This document shows, one piece after another, positions 62,342 to 64,000 of a stretch of DNA of 64,000 nucleotides. The stretch covers positions 9,174,971 to 9,238,970 of the forward strand of contig NC_081333.1 of assembly GCF_022539665.2 (NCBI RefSeq), in the 5' to 3' direction. Numbering within the stretch: position 1 is the stretch's first letter; each line of letters begins with the position of its first letter. The translations under genes were made by a program, and so were the position numbers. A model generated the notes under the pieces. The model had not been told where the DNA came from, made no database searches, and saw only the letters and a program-made list of their open reading frames with translations. Source of the DNA: Daphnia carinata (taxonomy: Eukaryota > Arthropoda > Branchiopoda > Diplostraca > Daphniidae).

Positions 62342-62917
62342 ATGGATAAGATTATACAACAAAAGGATGGTAAGTATAAACATTATTATATTGGTTTCAA
62401 TTATTAAATATTGTTTATTAGATCAAATTATGAAGCTGCAGGCCCAATTATTGGAACAACGCAAAATATTAGATAACAGCAAAGCTAAGGATGGTAAGGG
62501 CTTATACGTAATGATTCTATTTATTTGCTTTTATTCATTTGTGTTTTGTAGCTCAAATTTTGAGTCTACAAGCTCAGCTAGGGGAAAAGAACAAATTGGA
62601 ATGGAACAGTTTCCAAACAGTGAAGGAGGTTTTTCCAAACTCATCCCTAACTGAACATGAGGATGAATTGGCATTAGGCGAACACAGTCAGGTACCTAAA
62701 CTTTTCAAATAAGAATTCAAAATAAGTATAGAATTTTAACAAACAATTATTTATTGCATAGTTATTCAGTCTACCACCTGACAGTGTGTTAAAGTTAAAT
62801 TCTGTTAGTGCTGCACTAAAAGAATTGTTAGTAATAAGTCCATGCAGCGAAGGAATTGAACAATTGTGGGATCGTATTTGGGCTGAAAATGGGTGTGGTA
62901 CGGAAACCCAGAAATAG
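62342..62917 (+). CDS. Small coiled-coil protein gene model, unrecognised
   Basis: Four exons join in phase with consensus GT-AG borders: 62342-62369, 62422-62493, 62552-62691 and 62762-62917, giving 131 aa. It starts MDKIIQQKDDQIMKLQAQLL and contains a second similar unit, AQILSLQAQLGEKNKLEW. The second and third exons open with the same phase and near-identical heptads, so one looks like a duplicate of the other. The C-terminal part (LKELLVISPCSEGIEQLWDR) is helical and charged. I do not recognise the family. The downstream exon-like pieces to 63.6 kb contain stops, so this may be the surviving 5' part of a larger decayed gene, or a misread pseudogene. Confidence 0.5.
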
Positions 62918-63620
62918 CATGAGTTCAACATAAAACATGAATTAGGTACTTTTCGGTTTTTTGTCTATCGAAACAGTATTTTTAATGCTATTATTTTGCA
63001 TTCACAGAATTCTAGTGGGGAATCAAGTCAAGTCTAGAAGTGTTACAGGATGGAAGAGTGAGCCTACAGTTGAAAAACACTGAAAGTGCATTACCATTAA
63101 GGTATGAGGTAAAGTAATAGAGTATGCAAATTGTCTAATGAGAAGTACCATCTTGTGTGAATGAATCCTGTGTAACAGCAATCCTTTATAGTTCTGTTAT
63201 AGCTAGAAGCCTCAAATAATTCTGCTTCTCTTGCTAAAGAACAACTTGTCCTTTACACTCAGAGTGTTGGTGAAGCTGGGTACTTAAATGGCCCTAAAGA
63301 TGTTTCACTTCACTGGCATTGCAGCGATGAACATCATACATGGACTCTTTAGGTATGAAAGGAATTTTCTTGAAAAATTTTTGAATTTATGATGAAGCTT
63401 TTCTCCTCCTTTTTGCCAACCATGTCTAATCTACAAAAAAAATTTTATCCAATAGGAAAGGATTTTCATGTACTGGGAAAACAACTATCAACAATGCAAC
63501 ATTCTACAGGTGCTAGTTTATCATTCAAGAGCCTTATACAATGAAGTTAATCTGCAATTTGTATGTCCTTTCCCAAGCTTCCACCAGAAGTTGAATCTAT
63601 GAGTCATGTAAGTTCCATGA
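62918..63620 (+). pseudogene. Exon-like fragments downstream of the coiled-coil model
   Basis: Several short open pieces sit between plausible splice signals. One near 63028-63101 reads EVLQDGRVSLQLKNTESALP, one near 63206-63350 reads LYTQSVGEAGYLNGPKDVSL then HTWTL, and one near 63458-63510 reads GKDFHVLGKQLSTMQHST. Each is protein-like, but joins run into stop codons, for example TAG right after HTWTL and again after SLSFKSLIQ. They look like degenerate or misassembled coding exons of one conserved protein that I cannot name. Confidence 0.35.
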
Positions 63621-63867
63621 TCAACAATTGATGTGTTTAACGGTGTTGTTTTTCTTTTCTCAGTGTAGGTTAATAGTAACATTGGATCTGAAAAAATTCT
63701 TGGTTGGGGCCTGACACTGAATAAATTGTAATGATTGGATGGATGACATGATATTTCTATACTTCATTCGGATTCCCGAGACGGTATTTGATATTTAAAA
63801 AATTGAAGTGCATATCTGGGCTCCCTTCCTTTCCGTAGCGCCGTTTCCCCTTGACTCGTAATAAGCC

Positions 63868-63919
63868 CGTAGGGGGTCATGCCCCTACTGTACGGTATAT
63901 ATAAAAATAACATATACCG
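63868..63919. repeat. Two adjacent hairpins near the window edge
   Basis: The first pairs GTAGGGG with CCCCTAC around a short loop (about 63869-63889). The second pairs CGGTATAT (63893-63900) with ATATACCG (63912-63919). The flanking DNA to 64000 is GC-rich and unlike the rest of the window. The end of a transposable element is possible, but the element would continue outside the window. Confidence 0.5.
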
Positions 63920-64000
63920 AGGTTTGGAGGGCTCTGGCCGGAAAGGGGACGTGGGGGTCCGCTTAGTCCGATGATGTGTTCACGGAGGGCGACGTGGCTA

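Overview
The window reads as nuclear DNA of an arthropod, most likely a branchiopod crustacean of the Daphnia type (an inference). Genes have many short introns (about 58-100 bp) with GT-AG ends, the proteins are clearly metazoan, and RpL23A carries the long Ala/Lys/Pro N-terminal extension known from insects. No sign of a prokaryotic or viral replicon was seen. All exon limits below were worked out by hand from splice signals, reading phase and family resemblance.

Layout. 1-9549 is gene-poor and packed with A/T homopolymers and microsatellites. 9.5-24 kb is compact: tafazzin (+), RpL23A (-) with two paralogous box C/D snoRNA candidates in its introns, a multi-pass membrane protein (+), a small secreted orphan (+), maelstrom (+), SRP receptor alpha (-) and a C1orf53/DUF5522-like protein (-). 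24-32 kb is again low-complexity DNA and leads into cyclin D (+, 31992-41004). Cyclin D has two introns of 3.4 and 4.2 kb, and its last exon is broken by a net frame change. 41-47 kb has no convincing gene. Laminin beta (LanB1, +) runs from 47091 to 56559, with a possible unannotated 70-codon cassette exon at 49479-49688. PIGW (-) follows tail-to-tail, then MCM10 (+) head-to-head with PIGW across a 247-bp spacer that contains an E2F-like dyad. The last 2.3 kb holds a tRNA-derived element, a small unidentified coiled-coil gene model with decaying downstream exon-like pieces, and paired hairpins at the edge.

The genes do not form one pathway. They are mostly housekeeping or conserved developmental loci: cardiolipin remodelling, ribosome, SRP targeting, GPI-anchor synthesis, DNA replication, G1 control, basement membrane and the piRNA pathway. 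The observations most worth following are the duplicated snoRNA pair, whose shared guide complements a conserved 28S rRNA segment, the cyclin D frame break, and the candidate LanB1 cassette exon.
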